A stretch of DNA of 64,000 bases. It comes from Muribaculaceae bacterium. GTDB taxonomy: Bacteria > Bacteroidota > Bacteroidia > Bacteroidales > Muribaculaceae. The stretch is from positions 62,001 through 126,000 of the forward strand of contig JAFLTL010000002.1 of the NCBI GenBank assembly GCA_022510505.1. Direction: 5' to 3'. The position numbers were made by a program, and so were the translations under genes. Below the pieces are notes generated by a model. The model saw only the letters and a program-made list of their open reading frames with translations. It searched no databases and was not told the DNA's origin. Of the stretch, positions 42,031-51,812 are shown one piece after another (positions within the stretch are counted from its first letter, which is position 1; every line of letters starts with the position of its first letter).

Positions 42031-43827
42031 ATGGAAGAGAATGACAAAATGACAAAAAACGAAGTGATAGAGGCTCTGCAAGCATTGAGTGTCAAGGACA
42101 TAAACGAAATAGACTGGGACGAAGTCACTTCCTTGAAACAGAGATATTATGCTCTGCGTCGAGAAGAAACAACAGTTATAAACGACGAGGAAAAGGTTGA
42201 TGGCGAAGAAGTAGAGATAGAAGTAGAAATAGACGAGACCGAACCTCAGTTTATATCTTTGGTAAACGAGTTAAAGGATAAGAGAGCCGAGTGGGTTGCC
42301 CAGAAGGAGGAGAAGATGCGCGATAATTTGAAAAGGAAACAGGAGATTATCGAGCAGATAGAATCATTAGCAAATGACACCGACAATGTCAACCGCTCAT
42401 TCAATCAGTTCAAGGATTTGCAGCAAGAATTCAAGAACCTTGGTGAAGTTCCTCAAGAGAATCAAACCGAAACTTGGAAGAAATTCCAGGATGCGGTAGA
42501 ACATTACTATGACCAGTTGAAAATCAACCAGGAATTGCGCGACTATGATTTCAAGAAGAACCTTGAGATCAAGCAATCGTTGGTAGAAAAGGCCGAGGCT
42601 TTGGCAAAACAGTTCATCAAGCCAATAGCCGAGAAAGTGGAGTCGGCTGCAGAAGAGGGATCAGAGATAGTGGAAGAACTGTCGGAAGAAGTGAAATCCG
42701 ATATAATAGGAGCCTTCAAACAGCTTCAGGACCTTCATGATCAATGGAAGATAACCGGACCTGTTGCAAAAGAGCTCCGTGACACATTATGGGAAAAATT
42801 CCGTGAAGCGACAGTTGTCATCAACAAAGAATACCAGTCTTTCTTCGAGGAGCGTAAAGCCAACGAGAAAGTGAATGAAGATGCAAAGATAGCTTTATGT
42901 GAAAAAGTTGAGGCCATAGATCCGAGCACATTCAAAGGTGCCAACGACTGGGAGAAAGCTACCAAGATTGTAATCGAGGCTCAGAAAGAATGGAAGTCCA
43001 CGGGTTTTGCGGCAAGAAAAGTGAATAATGCCCTATATGCTAGATTCCGCGGCGTTTGCGATGAATTCTTCCAGAAAAAGAGCGAATTTTTCCAAGATCT
43101 AAAAGCGTCACAGGCTGCAAATCTTGAGAAGAAAATACAGCTTACCGAAAAAGCCGAGAGTCTTCAGGACAGTACAGATTGGAACAAAACAGCAGCCGAG
43201 CTGACAAGACTTCAAAAAGAATGGAAAGAAGTTGGTCCGATAAACCGTAAACTCAGCGAGGTATATTGGACAAGATTCCATACCGCCTGTGACACATTCT
43301 TCAAACGCAGAAAAGAGAGTCAGTCAAACACACGCCAGGAAGAGAAAAACAACCTTCAACAAAAGAATGAAGTTATAGCAGCCTTAAAAGAGATTGCAGC
43401 AGGTGAAAAGAATGAGGACACCATAGTGAAGATTGGAGAACTCCAGAAGAAGTGGCGTTCAATTGGTTTCGTACCCTTCAAGGAAAAAGACAAAATCAAT
43501 GATGCCTACGGAGAGATAATGGCTGAACTAAGAAAGAAATTCGACCTGAGTGGTTCTCAAGCGTCGATGGAGAAGTTTGAGAGCTCCATTGAAGATATGG
43601 GCGATGACAACAATAAACTTCAGAGAGAGCGTGACCGCCTATTCAGAGCTCTTGAAGGGAAACGTAGCGACCTGCAGACCTACGAAAACAATCTTGGCTT
43701 CTTCACATCAAAATCAAAGAATGGCGACGGCCTGGTCAGGGATGTAAAGCGTAAGATTGAGCTTATTAAGGGGGATATTCTTGAACTTGAGAAGAAAATA
43801 TCGATCATTGACCAACGATTAGGTTGA
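42031..43827 (+). CDS. DUF349 repeat protein
   Basis: A 598-residue, highly charged, helical cytoplasmic protein. After an acidic N-terminus (about 40-75) come several DUF349 three-helix repeats, recognised by recurring W-K/R-x-x-G and LWxxFRxxxxxFF patterns: WKITGPVAKELRDTLWEKFR, WKSTGFAARKVNNALYARFR, WKEVGPINRKLSEVYWTRFH and WRSIGFVPFKEKDKINDAYG. A coiled coil ends it. In Bacteroidales it is a conserved single-gene unit of unknown role; some DUF349 proteins bind nucleic acid or ribosomes. It ends at a strong terminator. Confidence 0.92.
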   Translation: MEENDKMTKNEVIEALQALSVKDINEIDWDEVTSLKQRYYALRREETTVINDEEKVDGEEVEIEVEIDETEPQFISLVNELKDKRAEWVAQKEEKMRDNLKRKQEIIEQIESLANDTDNVNRSFNQFKDLQQEFKNLGEVPQENQTETWKKFQDAVEHYYDQLKINQELRDYDFKKNLEIKQSLVEKAEALAKQFIKPIAEKVESAAEEGSEIVEELSEEVKSDIIGAFKQLQDLHDQWKITGPVAKELRDTLWEKFREATVVINKEYQSFFEERKANEKVNEDAKIALCEKVEAIDPSTFKGANDWEKATKIVIEAQKEWKSTGFAARKVNNALYARFRGVCDEFFQKKSEFFQDLKASQAANLEKKIQLTEKAESLQDSTDWNKTAAELTRLQKEWKEVGPINRKLSEVYWTRFHTACDTFFKRRKESQSNTRQEEKNNLQQKNEVIAALKEIAAGEKNEDTIVKIGELQKKWRSIGFVPFKEKDKINDAYGEIMAELRKKFDLSGSQASMEKFESSIEDMGDDNNKLQRERDRLFRALEGKRSDLQTYENNLGFFTSKSKNGDGLVRDVKRKIELIKGDILELEKKISIIDQRLG

Positions 43828-43843
43828 GATACAAGACTATAGC

Positions 43844-43875
43844 TTTCAACGCCGTGAAAAATCACGGCGTTGAAA
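43844..43875. terminator. Intrinsic terminator after the DUF349 gene
   Basis: Perfect 14-bp arms TTTCAACGCCGTGA/TCACGGCGTTGAAA (43844-43857 and 43862-43875) with a 4-nt loop. The following T-run is weak (TTATAAG). Confidence 0.8.
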
Positions 43876-43891
43876 TTATAAGAAATAATAA

Positions 43892-44524
43892 ATGACTGCA
43901 TCACAGAAGCTAAGGATTAATCAAACTTTACCACGAATAATCAAGCGAAGTTTTGACATCATATTATCATCAAGTGTCTTGATAATTTTAGCGGTGCCAG
44001 TCTACCTTCCCATAGCCATAGCCGTTAAACTGACCTCCAAAGGTCCTGTTTTCTTTCGACAAAAGCGGAGCGGTCGAAACGGCAAGACATTCGAAATTCT
44101 GAAATTCCGCAGCATGTTAGTAAACGACATCAGTGACAGTTCCCTGACCGAACCTAACGACAAACGGCTTACGAGGGTTGGTAAATTCCTCAGAAAGACA
44201 AGTTTAGATGAGATGCCCCAGTTCTTCAATGTACTCAAGGGTGAGATGTCGGTCGTTGGTCCGCGCCCCCATATGCTTTCGCAGGACACAAGATATAAGG
44301 AAATAATCTCAGAATATCATTTGCGTCATTTAGTAAAACCCGGCATAACAGGTTGGGCCCAAGCTAACGGATTTCGTGGTCCGACCACCCACATTTCTCA
44401 AATGGAAGAGAGAATTACCTATGACTTGGAATACATTAAAAATTACAATTTTCTTTGGGATATTCAAATAATAGGAAAGACATTTTATAACATTATCTTC
44501 ACAAAAGAAAAAAACGCATTCTAA
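43892..44524 (+). CDS. Bacterial sugar transferase (undecaprenyl-phosphate type)
   Basis: A 210-residue short-form polyprenyl-phosphate sugar-1-phosphate transferase. One membrane helix (ILSSSVLIILAVPVYLPIAI) is followed by the core signatures GPVFFRQKRSGRNGKTFEIL, KFRSM, FLRKTSLDEMPQFFNVLKGE and SVVGPRPHM (the PRP motif). It loads the first sugar of a glycan repeat onto undecaprenyl phosphate at the inner membrane. The glycan genes at 30-36 kb could use it, but linkage is only by distance. The next gene starts two bases after its stop codon. Confidence 0.93.
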   Translation: MTASQKLRINQTLPRIIKRSFDIILSSSVLIILAVPVYLPIAIAVKLTSKGPVFFRQKRSGRNGKTFEILKFRSMLVNDISDSSLTEPNDKRLTRVGKFLRKTSLDEMPQFFNVLKGEMSVVGPRPHMLSQDTRYKEIISEYHLRHLVKPGITGWAQANGFRGPTTHISQMEERITYDLEYIKNYNFLWDIQIIGKTFYNIIFTKEKNAF

Positions 44525-44526
44525 AC

Positions 44527-45192
44527 ATGAAGGTGCTTAACTATATAATAAAAACACTTCATTGGCTGGTGGTGGGTGCTTCGGCCGGTTTGATAGTTTA
44601 TATCACACGCGAGACTTTAGACGGCATTTCTTTTTTGAATGACCACCAGTATCTGACATTCCAATTTTGGATGTGCATATTATTTTTAATCGATATCATC
44701 TTCGAGTTTATTGCCGCTCCCAAAAAGTGGAAATATATTGCCGGACACCTATTTTTCTTATTGATATCGATTCCTTATTTAAATTTAATCAGTTATTTTC
44801 ACATACATCTTAGCAAAGAACTCGCCTATCTTGTCCATTTTATCCCGATGATCAGGGCTGGCTATGTTCTTTCGGTTGTCACTGGAGCTGTCACTACTTC
44901 TGACCGGATCAAGGGCTTGTTTCTCATATATACTATTCTGATGATATCCTCAATCTATTTTTGCAGTCTTATATTTTATATTGAGGAGCATCCTGTAAAT
45001 CCCGGCGTCCCTGACTTTTGGGCTGCTTTATGGTGGGCAGTACTCGATTCAACGACAGTTGGCAGTAACATAAATTCCTATACAGGGACCGGTCAGGCTC
45101 TTGATGTAGTATTATCGGCAATGGGTCTTATACTTTTCCCATTGTTTACTGTTTACATCACCAATATTCTTAGCCGGGGAAAGGGCAAGTAA
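44527..45192 (+). CDS. Two-pore-domain-type K+ channel family protein
   Basis: A 221-residue membrane protein with four to six helices. The pore region is WAALWWAVLDSTTVGSNINS, where TTVGSN replaces the usual TVGYG. The last helix is VVLSAMGLILFPLFTVYITN, an S6-like helix. The N-terminal helices resemble a voltage-sensor-like half (PKKWKYIAGHLFFLLISIPY). It probably conducts K+ or another monovalent cation. It is coupled to the sugar transferase gene by two bases, without an obvious functional link. Confidence 0.72.
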   Translation: MKVLNYIIKTLHWLVVGASAGLIVYITRETLDGISFLNDHQYLTFQFWMCILFLIDIIFEFIAAPKKWKYIAGHLFFLLISIPYLNLISYFHIHLSKELAYLVHFIPMIRAGYVLSVVTGAVTTSDRIKGLFLIYTILMISSIYFCSLIFYIEEHPVNPGVPDFWAALWWAVLDSTTVGSNINSYTGTGQALDVVLSAMGLILFPLFTVYITNILSRGKGK

Positions 45193-45205
45193 GAATCAAT
45201 TTTTG

Positions 45206-45213
45206 TAATTTTG
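45206..45213 (+). promoter_or_regulatory. Candidate promoter of panC
   Basis: TAATTTTG followed by C matches TAnnTTTG. Transcription would start near 45220. This favours the ATG at 45238 over a frame opening at 45211. Confidence 0.55.
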
Positions 45214-45237
45214 CAAAATATTCAGCGAAGCAAAAAA

Positions 45238-46095
45238 ATGAAGATTGTCAGAACAGTCAAAGAACTGAAAAATCTTGTTTCTGAACACAAGAAAAACGGA
45301 AAATCAATCGGTTTGGTACCAACGATGGGTGCCTTACACGAAGGTCATCTCTCATTGATTTCCCGTTCAAGAAAAGAGAATGACGTGGTGGTAGTAAGCG
45401 TATTTGTCAATCCCACCCAGTTCAATAATAAGGAAGATTTGATAAAATATCCTCGAACCGAGAAAGAAGATCTTGAGAAACTCAAGTCGGAAGATGTGGA
45501 TATAGCCTTTCTTCCTTCGGTAGAAGAGGTTTATCCCGAGGAAGACACACGCCAGTTTGATTTGGGAACCGTGGCCGAAGTGATGGAAGGAAAAATGAGA
45601 CCAGGTCATTTTAATGGCGTTGCACAAATTGTCAGCAAACTTTTTGAATGGGCGGCTCCGACACGAGCCTATTTCGGAGAGAAGGATTTTCAACAAATCA
45701 GGGTAATAAAAAAGATGTCTCAGCTGGAAGGATTTGACATTACCATAGTTGAATGCCCCATAAAACGAGAGATTGACGGGTTGGCGATGAGCAGTCGCAA
45801 CGTAAGGCTCACCCCTGAACAGCGCATGATAGCCCCGGAAATTCATCGAATTCTAACCGAAAGCGTTGAAGAAAAGAAGAGAGGATTGAAACCGGCAGAT
45901 ATCATTGACAATGTAATCAAGAAGATTAACGCTCATCCTTTCTTAGAAACCGAATATTACGAGATAGTCGATTCAGAAACTTTATTACCTGTAACAGATT
46001 TCAGCGTCTATAATGGCAACGAAAGTTATCCTGTTGGTTGCATCACAGTTTATTGTGGCGACGTCAGACTTATCGACAACATAAAATATCTTTGA
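45238..46095 (+). CDS. panC: Pantothenate synthetase
   Basis: A 285-residue enzyme that joins pantoate and beta-alanine using ATP to make pantothenate. The class I synthetase HxGH motif is in [14 protein letters not shown]. Other family signatures are [53 protein letters not shown] and [10 protein letters not shown]. Length is normal. It lies 10 bp before panD, which supplies the beta-alanine, so the two form a coenzyme A supply unit. Confidence 0.97.
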   Translation: MKIVRTVKELKNLVSEHKKNGKSIGLVPTMGALHEGHLSLISRSRKENDVVVVSVFVNPTQFNNKEDLIKYPRTEKEDLEKLKSEDVDIAFLPSVEEVYPEEDTRQFDLGTVAEVMEGKMRPGHFNGVAQIVSKLFEWAAPTRAYFGEKDFQQIRVIKKMSQLEGFDITIVECPIKREIDGLAMSSRNVRLTPEQRMIAPEIHRILTESVEEKKRGLKPADIIDNVIKKINAHPFLETEYYEIVDSETLLPVTDFSVYNGNESYPVGCITVYCGDVRLIDNIKYL

Positions 46096-46105
46096 AACAT
46101 TTCCC

Positions 46106-46453
46106 ATGTTCATAGAAGTATTAAAGTCAAAGATACATCGAGTCAGCGTCACCGACGCATGTCTTGACTACATAGGCAGTATCACTATCGACCAGGATTT
46201 GATGGATGCGGTTGATATCATTCCGGGCGAAAGGGTATATATTGTTAACAATAATAATGGAGAGCGCTTTGACACCTATGTCATAGCCGGAGATCGAGGC
46301 AGCGGAACTATCTGTCTCAACGGAGCAGCGGCACGTAAGGTTCAGAAAGGTGATATTGTAATCATACTTGCCTATGCTACAATGACTCCGGAAGAAGCGC
46401 GCGAACACAAACCCAAGATCATATTTCCCGACACATTAACCAATCGGCTCTAA
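46106..46453 (+). CDS. panD: Aspartate 1-decarboxylase precursor
   Basis: A 115-residue zymogen that makes beta-alanine from aspartate. It self-cleaves at Gly24-Ser25 in DYIGSITID to form the pyruvoyl group. The catalytic Lys is in EVLKSKIHR (K9) and the conserved Tyr22 is present. [20 protein letters not shown] is also typical. It follows panC directly and lies 13 bp before ffh. Confidence 0.97.
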   Translation: MFIEVLKSKIHRVSVTDACLDYIGSITIDQDLMDAVDIIPGERVYIVNNNNGERFDTYVIAGDRGSGTICLNGAAARKVQKGDIVIILAYATMTPEEAREHKPKIIFPDTLTNRL

Positions 46454-46466
46454 AAAATATCCCGCC

Positions 46467-47795
46467 ATGTTTGAAAATCTAAGCGAGAAACTAGAAAGAA
46501 GTTTAAAAATATTGAAAGGTCAAGGTCGCATTACTGAGATTAATGTGGCCGAAACATTAAAGGAGATACGTCGGTCACTTCTTGATGCCGACGTGAACTT
46601 TAAGGTAGCTAAAAGCTTTACTGATGAAGTAAAAGCCAAAGCATTGGGACAAAATGTGATAAATGCAGTCCAGCCCGGTCAGTTAATGATAAAGATAGTT
46701 CATGATGAGCTGTCAAAACTGATGGGAAGTGAAGCTGCTCCGCTGAATCTTTCAGGAAATCCGACAGTGATTCTGATGTCGGGTCTTCAAGGTTCAGGTA
46801 AGACTACATTTAGCGGCAAACTAGCAAAAAAGCTCAAGAGCGAGAAGGGAAAACATCCGTTATTGGTGGCCTGTGACGTTTATCGACCGGCAGCGATCGA
46901 TCAGCTCAAGATATTGGGAGAACAGATAGAAGTTCCGGTTTATTCAGAAGAAGGCAATAAGAATCCAATTGAAATAGCGAAAAACGGTATTGCCCATGCC
47001 AAAGCAAATCATTACGACCTGGTAATAATTGACACTGCGGGTCGATTGGCGGTAGACGAACAGATGATGGACGAAATTGAGTCCATCAAAAATGCGGTTA
47101 AACCCCAAGAGACACTGTTTGTTGTTGATTCCATGACAGGACAGGATGCTGTTAACACAGCTTTCGAGTTTAATAAAAGACTTGATTTCGACGGGGTCAT
47201 TCTGACAAAACTTGACGGTGACACACGCGGTGGTGCTGCTATATCAATCAGGACAGTTGTTGACAAACCGATTAAATTTGTTGGAACCGGCGAAAAACTT
47301 GATGCTATAGATGTTTTCCATCCAACTCGAATGGCCGACCGTATACTCGGTCGCGGGGATATAGTTTCTTTCGTTGAAAAGGCTCAACAACAATTTGACG
47401 AGAAAGAAGCTTTGGCAATTCAACGGAAACTTGCCAAGAACCAATTCAATTTCAACGATTTTCTATCGCAGATCAATCAGATTAAAAAGATGGGAAATCT
47501 GAAGGATTTGGCTTCGATGATTCCAGGAGTTGGCAAAGCGTTGAAAGATGTAGAGATAGAGGATGATGCATTCAAAGGAATTGAAGCCATCATATACTCT
47601 ATGACAAATGAAGAGCGAGAAAACCCCGGCATCATCAATGCAAGCAGAAAACAAAGAATTGCAAAAGGTTCAGGGACCACCCTTCAAGAGGTGAACCGTT
47701 TACTAAAACAATTTGATGATGCGAGAAAAATGATGAGAGCTGCCGCCACAATGAAAAATCCAATGCAAATGATGCGTGGAATGCGTCGACGTTAA
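46467..47795 (+). CDS. ffh: Signal recognition particle protein
   Basis: A 442-residue SRP54 GTPase that binds 4.5S RNA and signal sequences at the ribosome. The N-domain begins [20 protein letters not shown]. The G-domain has the P-loop [10 protein letters not shown] (about 109-116), DTAGRLAVD and [10 protein letters not shown]. The Met-rich M-domain ends [14 protein letters not shown]. Length and order are standard. Confidence 0.98.
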   Translation: MFENLSEKLERSLKILKGQGRITEINVAETLKEIRRSLLDADVNFKVAKSFTDEVKAKALGQNVINAVQPGQLMIKIVHDELSKLMGSEAAPLNLSGNPTVILMSGLQGSGKTTFSGKLAKKLKSEKGKHPLLVACDVYRPAAIDQLKILGEQIEVPVYSEEGNKNPIEIAKNGIAHAKANHYDLVIIDTAGRLAVDEQMMDEIESIKNAVKPQETLFVVDSMTGQDAVNTAFEFNKRLDFDGVILTKLDGDTRGGAAISIRTVVDKPIKFVGTGEKLDAIDVFHPTRMADRILGRGDIVSFVEKAQQQFDEKEALAIQRKLAKNQFNFNDFLSQINQIKKMGNLKDLASMIPGVGKALKDVEIEDDAFKGIEAIIYSMTNEERENPGIINASRKQRIAKGSGTTLQEVNRLLKQFDDARKMMRAAATMKNPMQMMRGMRRR

Positions 47796-47808
47796 AAATA
47801 CTCAGAGC

Positions 47809-48693
47809 ATGACAATAATAGACGGCAAAAAGACTTCGGTCGACATAAAGAAAGAAATTTCGGAAGAAACAGCGAAATTTGTTGGTCAAGGAATCAGGGC
47901 ACCCCATTTGGTTGCGATATTGGTGGGTCATGACGGAGGGAGCGAGACCTATGTCAGTGCCAAAATGAATGCCTGCAAAGAATGTGGCTTCAAATCGTCT
48001 TTGATACGTTTCGAAGCCGATTTGAAGGAGGAGGAATTGACTGATTGCATTAGGTCGTTGAATAACGACGAAACGGTTGACGGTTTTATTGTCCAGCTAC
48101 CGTTGCCAAAACACATAGATACTCAAAAAGTTCTTGATTTGGTAGATCCCGATAAAGATGTCGATGGCTTTCATCCTGTCAATCTTGGACGTTTGATGGT
48201 GGGTTTGCCATGTTTTGCACCGGCAACCCCGGCAGGTATTTTAGAGCTGCTCAAAAGATATGACATCGAGACAAAGGGGAAGAGATGTGTGATACTTGGC
48301 CGAAGCAACATAGTCGGCAAACCGTTGGCAGTAATGATGATGCAGAAAAACAACCCGGGAGATTCAACTGTTACGGTTTGTCATAGTGGAACTGAGAATC
48401 TGGCAGACATCAGTCGTGAAGCCGACATTTTGGTTGCCGCCATCGGTGTTCCCGGATTTGTTAAGGGAGATATGGTCAAAGAAGGTGCGACCGTTATTGA
48501 CGTTGGAACGACACGAGTCAAAGATGACACAAAGAAAAGCGGTTTCCGTTTATGTGGAGACGTTTCATTCGATGAAGTTGCGCCGAAATGCAGTCACATC
48601 ACTCCTGTTCCCGGCGGCGTCGGTCCTATGACAATAGTATCTTTGCTTTCCAATACTCTTAAGGCTTACAAAACCCGATTCAATTTACATTAA
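47809..48693 (+). CDS. folD: Bifunctional methylenetetrahydrofolate dehydrogenase/cyclohydrolase
   Basis: A 294-residue enzyme of one-carbon metabolism. The ATG at 47809 ([17 protein letters not shown]) is chosen; a frame opening at 47776 overlaps ffh. Signatures are [20 protein letters not shown], the catalytic Lys region, [13 protein letters not shown], the NADP-binding [11 protein letters not shown] and the C-terminal [10 protein letters not shown]. It lies 13 bp after ffh and 9 bp before the ThiE-like gene. Confidence 0.97.
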   Translation: MTIIDGKKTSVDIKKEISEETAKFVGQGIRAPHLVAILVGHDGGSETYVSAKMNACKECGFKSSLIRFEADLKEEELTDCIRSLNNDETVDGFIVQLPLPKHIDTQKVLDLVDPDKDVDGFHPVNLGRLMVGLPCFAPATPAGILELLKRYDIETKGKRCVILGRSNIVGKPLAVMMMQKNNPGDSTVTVCHSGTENLADISREADILVAAIGVPGFVKGDMVKEGATVIDVGTTRVKDDTKKSGFRLCGDVSFDEVAPKCSHITPVPGGVGPMTIVSLLSNTLKAYKTRFNLH

Positions 48694-48702
48694 CTTTTCA
48701 AG

Positions 48703-49212
48703 ATGTATCAGTTCTCCCCTTCTTCGACAAATGACGAGCGCTTAATTACCAGCGTGACTGAGGCCATTTCTCAGGGGATAACATGGATTGAATTACAAGG
48801 AGATGTAAGCGACCACGTATATGCCGAAGTTGAAAAGGAATGTAAAAAGTACGGAATCATTTTAACCTTGACCGATGCCAGACAACGACTTGAAGAAAAA
48901 AAATTCCACGGTGTGTTGATTCAGGTTACCGACATTTATAAAATAGAAGAAATCAGAGAAAACCTTGGGGGTCATCCCATTATTGGAGTATTGTTTGGCA
49001 GGAACGATTCTAAACCTAATCTTAATCATCTGGATATAGATTATATAGCCTTCGATTTCGAGAATAAGAAGGAGGCATTGGATTTTATCGGGGAAACAGG
49101 GGAAAAATATAGATTTCCAATTGTAGCTCGTGGTTTTGACATATCATCGGAATTATCGGAAGAATTATTGAAAGCAGGTTACAATGGCATTTGCAAACGC
49201 AGTCGGGTATGA
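48703..49212 (+). CDS. ThiE-like (thiamine phosphate synthase fold) protein, shortened
   Basis: A 169-residue protein. It begins MYQFSPSSTNDERLITSVTE and has alternating strands and helices: GITWIELQGD, GIILTLTDARQRLEEKKFHG, VLIQ, IIGVLFGRND, IDYIAFDFEN, FPIVARGFDI and AGYNGICKRS. The spacing is that of a small TIM barrel like ThiE, but the usual lysine and phosphate-binding residues cannot be assigned. The protein is shorter than ThiE (about 200-210). Its stop overlaps the next ATG (ATGA). A specific reaction should not be assumed. Confidence 0.55.
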   Translation: MYQFSPSSTNDERLITSVTEAISQGITWIELQGDVSDHVYAEVEKECKKYGIILTLTDARQRLEEKKFHGVLIQVTDIYKIEEIRENLGGHPIIGVLFGRNDSKPNLNHLDIDYIAFDFENKKEALDFIGETGEKYRFPIVARGFDISSELSEELLKAGYNGICKRSRV

Positions 49213-50240
49213 AAAACAGCCTATACGGAAAGATTGCGCTTCCTGTTTTGATTGGCATTGTAGTAGCCATCTTTCTGTTTAATAAGGATTTCGAAATAGA
49301 CAATCTGAAAGAAATCAAGATAAACGCTACAAGTTTTATTGGTTTCGGTTTGGCTTTGTTTGCAATTGCAATGAGAGAGAGTGGAATGGCTTTTAGGTTC
49401 AAAATTCTAACCGATGGTAAATTAAACTTGAAGAAGTCTTTCAGAACGACATTTCTTTGTGAATTCACCTCGGCAATAACCCCATCTTCGGTTGGAGGAA
49501 GTGCTCTGAGTATGGTTTTTATGCATCGTGAGGGAATCTCTTTAGGAAAATCTACCACTCTGACATTTACGATTTTATTTCTTGACATGTTGTTTTTCAC
49601 AGTAGCAAGCCCTTTGATTGTAATATGCAGTCCTTCCGGAGAAATATTCCGTTTTGCCACACAAAGTCTCAATCACAGTATCAGAGCACTTTTTTGGGTT
49701 GCTTATGGTGGAATTGTTGCAATAACGTTAATTCTTCTACTGGGAATTTTTCTTTTACCGACAGGTTTCAGGAAATTGCTCGACAGGATAGGGAAATGGA
49801 AGCGAATGAAAAAATGGAAAGATAAACTGGAAGAATTGAGCCATAATATGCTTACAACTTCAATCGAGCTAAAGAACAAACGAATTGTTTGGTGGGTACA
49901 AGCATTTGGTGTAACGGTTCTCAGTTGGATCGGACGTTTTCTTGTTGTGAACGGTTTATTCCTAGCACTGGTTCCTGAGGTTTCTCAATGGACCGTGTTT
50001 GCCCGTCAGATTGTGGTTTGGGCGCTTCTGATGTTCAGTCCGACTCCCGGAGGAAGCGGGGTCAGCGAATGGCTATTCGACAAATATTACGGTGATTTGA
50101 TTGGAGGGAACGGCATTGTAATGGTAATGGCAATTCTTTGGAGAATATTGACTTATTATATTTACCTGTTTATAGGATTATTCTTTCTTCCATGGTTCTT
50201 TAGAAAGCAGAAATTAGAAAACAATGATATTATTTCCTAA
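49209..50240 (+). CDS. Flippase-like membrane protein (LPG synthase TM / UPF0104 family)
   Basis: A 343-residue protein with about seven to eight membrane helices. The ATG at 49209 overlaps the previous stop. Family features are RESGMAFRFKILTDGKLNLK, FLCEFTSAITPSSVGGSALS (the conserved TPSxxGG), FSPTPGGSGVSEWLF and a basic loop (KWKRMKKWKDKLEE). Relatives form the membrane half of lysylphosphatidylglycerol synthases or act as isoprenoid-linked flippases. It overlaps ispE by 17 bases. The substrate is unknown. Confidence 0.85.
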   Translation: MKNSLYGKIALPVLIGIVVAIFLFNKDFEIDNLKEIKINATSFIGFGLALFAIAMRESGMAFRFKILTDGKLNLKKSFRTTFLCEFTSAITPSSVGGSALSMVFMHREGISLGKSTTLTFTILFLDMLFFTVASPLIVICSPSGEIFRFATQSLNHSIRALFWVAYGGIVAITLILLLGIFLLPTGFRKLLDRIGKWKRMKKWKDKLEELSHNMLTTSIELKNKRIVWWVQAFGVTVLSWIGRFLVVNGLFLALVPEVSQWTVFARQIVVWALLMFSPTPGGSGVSEWLFDKYYGDLIGGNGIVMVMAILWRILTYYIYLFIGLFFLPWFFRKQKLENNDIIS

Positions 50241-51072
50241 CGCAAAAATTAACATAGGGTTGGATGTGACCCATAAAAGATCCGATGGCTATCATGAACT
50301 TTCGACGGTTATGGTACCGGTTCCATTATATGATATTTTGGAAATAGTGGACTGTGGTGGAAATAGTGGAGAAACATTCCTCTTCGTCTCGGGAAACAAT
50401 GTAAATTGTCCGACGGAGAAAAACCTTGTATTTCGTGCAGCCTCCTTATTGAGAGAAGAATATGGTTTTAAAAACAAAATAGAAATTTATCTGCGCAAAA
50501 TCATCCCCGATGGTGCCGGCATGGGAGGTGGAAGTTCCGATGCAGCTTTTACGCTGAAAGGTATAAATGAAATTCTGTCGCTTTCTATCCCGGACGAAAG
50601 ACTGAAAGAAATTGCAAGCCGAATAGGAGCCGACTGTCCTTTTTTTATTAAGAATGTACCCCAACTAGCCAAAGGGATTGGAGAAAAATTGACACCAATA
50701 AAGATTCCCGAACTGTCAGGTAAGAACATAATCATAATAAAACCCCCTCAAACAATATCGACTAAAGAAGCCTATTCCAATATTCGCCCTTTTATTCCGG
50801 AAATAGATTTGGGATTACTCATACAAGAACCTCTGAACAGGTGGTCGGGGTTGATAAAGAACGACTTTGAGGAAGTGATTTTCAAATTTCACCCTGCTTT
50901 AAAAGAAATAAAAGACGAGCTCAGAGATCAAGGCGCCATTTATGGTTCAATGACAGGCTCGGGATCGGCATTCTATGGCATATTCCCGGAAAATACTGAC
51001 AATTTGACAGAAAAATTCAAATTAAAATTACCAGGAGATTATAAGTTTTATGAAGGCACATTGAAATTTTGA
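50224..51072 (+). CDS. ispE: 4-diphosphocytidyl-2-C-methyl-D-erythritol kinase
   Basis: A 282-residue GHMP kinase of the MEP isoprenoid pathway. MILFPNAKINIGLDVTHKRS is the start signature. The ATP-binding GHMP motif is PDGAGMGGGSSDAAFTLKG (about 95-113). The C-terminal GSMTGSGSAFYGIF holds the third motif. It phosphorylates the 2-hydroxyl of CDP-methylerythritol. Length is standard. Confidence 0.96.
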   Translation: MILFPNAKINIGLDVTHKRSDGYHELSTVMVPVPLYDILEIVDCGGNSGETFLFVSGNNVNCPTEKNLVFRAASLLREEYGFKNKIEIYLRKIIPDGAGMGGGSSDAAFTLKGINEILSLSIPDERLKEIASRIGADCPFFIKNVPQLAKGIGEKLTPIKIPELSGKNIIIIKPPQTISTKEAYSNIRPFIPEIDLGLLIQEPLNRWSGLIKNDFEEVIFKFHPALKEIKDELRDQGAIYGSMTGSGSAFYGIFPENTDNLTEKFKLKLPGDYKFYEGTLKF

Positions 51073-51156
51073 ACGTTATTGGATAAAAAATTGTTATTTA
51101 TACAAAGAGCCGATAAAGTGGTCGGAAATTTGTTATAATATTAAAAAAACATAAAG

Positions 51157-51777
51157 ATGAGTAAAAATAAAAAAAATAACTTCCGTTCCGATACCGACAA
51201 TGAGGAGCAGCAAGTTAACGACGAGATATTAGAACAGGATGGTTCAAAAGCCGAAGAAAGTTCTGAAACAGGAGATGTAATAGATGATGTAATCGACGAG
51301 CCCGAGAACGAAATAGAAGCCCTGAAGAATCTTCTTCAGAAGAAAGAGGAAGAAATAGAAAAAGAAAAGAAAGATTATTTGTTCCTTATGGCCGATTTCG
51401 ATAATTTCCGCAAGCGAACTCTTAAAGAGAAAAGTGAGATTATCAGAAATGGGTCGGAGAATGTTCTTAAAGGTCTTCTCCCAATTGTAGATGACTTTGA
51501 AAGAGGATTGGAGGCTTCAAAGACATCGGATGATTCAAGTGCCGTAAAAGAAGGCATGGAGTTGATATACAATAAGTTTATAAAATTCCTAGAACAGAAT
51601 GGTGTCAAAGTGATGGAGACAAATGGTCAAGAATTTGACCCAGATCGTCACGAGGCCATTACTACCCTTCCGGTCGACGATGAAGAAAAAAAGAATAAAA
51701 TTGTTGATACCGTTAGTAAAGGTTATACATTGAACGATAAAGTTCTTCGCCACGCAAAAGTTGTCGTTGGCAACTAA
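51157..51777 (+). CDS. grpE: Nucleotide exchange factor GrpE
   Basis: A 206-residue DnaK co-chaperone. A disordered acidic N-terminus (about 1-50) precedes the long coiled coil (about 50-100). The beta-domain has [34 protein letters not shown] and the C-terminal signature [20 protein letters not shown]. It releases ADP from DnaK. It lies 35 bp before dnaJ. No CIRCE-type repeat is seen upstream. Confidence 0.97.
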   Translation: MSKNKKNNFRSDTDNEEQQVNDEILEQDGSKAEESSETGDVIDDVIDEPENEIEALKNLLQKKEEEIEKEKKDYLFLMADFDNFRKRTLKEKSEIIRNGSENVLKGLLPIVDDFERGLEASKTSDDSSAVKEGMELIYNKFIKFLEQNGVKVMETNGQEFDPDRHEAITTLPVDDEEKKNKIVDTVSKGYTLNDKVLRHAKVVVGN

Positions 51778-51812
51778 TAAAGATAAAACTATACTCAAAG
51801 AATCCGTTAGCA

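Noticed and set aside
49085..49672. 195-codon minus-strand frame
   Set aside because: Antisense to the ThiE-like and flippase-like genes; no recognisable motif.
51073..51156. CIRCE heat-shock operator before grpE
   Set aside because: No TTAGCACTC-N9-GAGTGCTAA-like inverted repeat is present.
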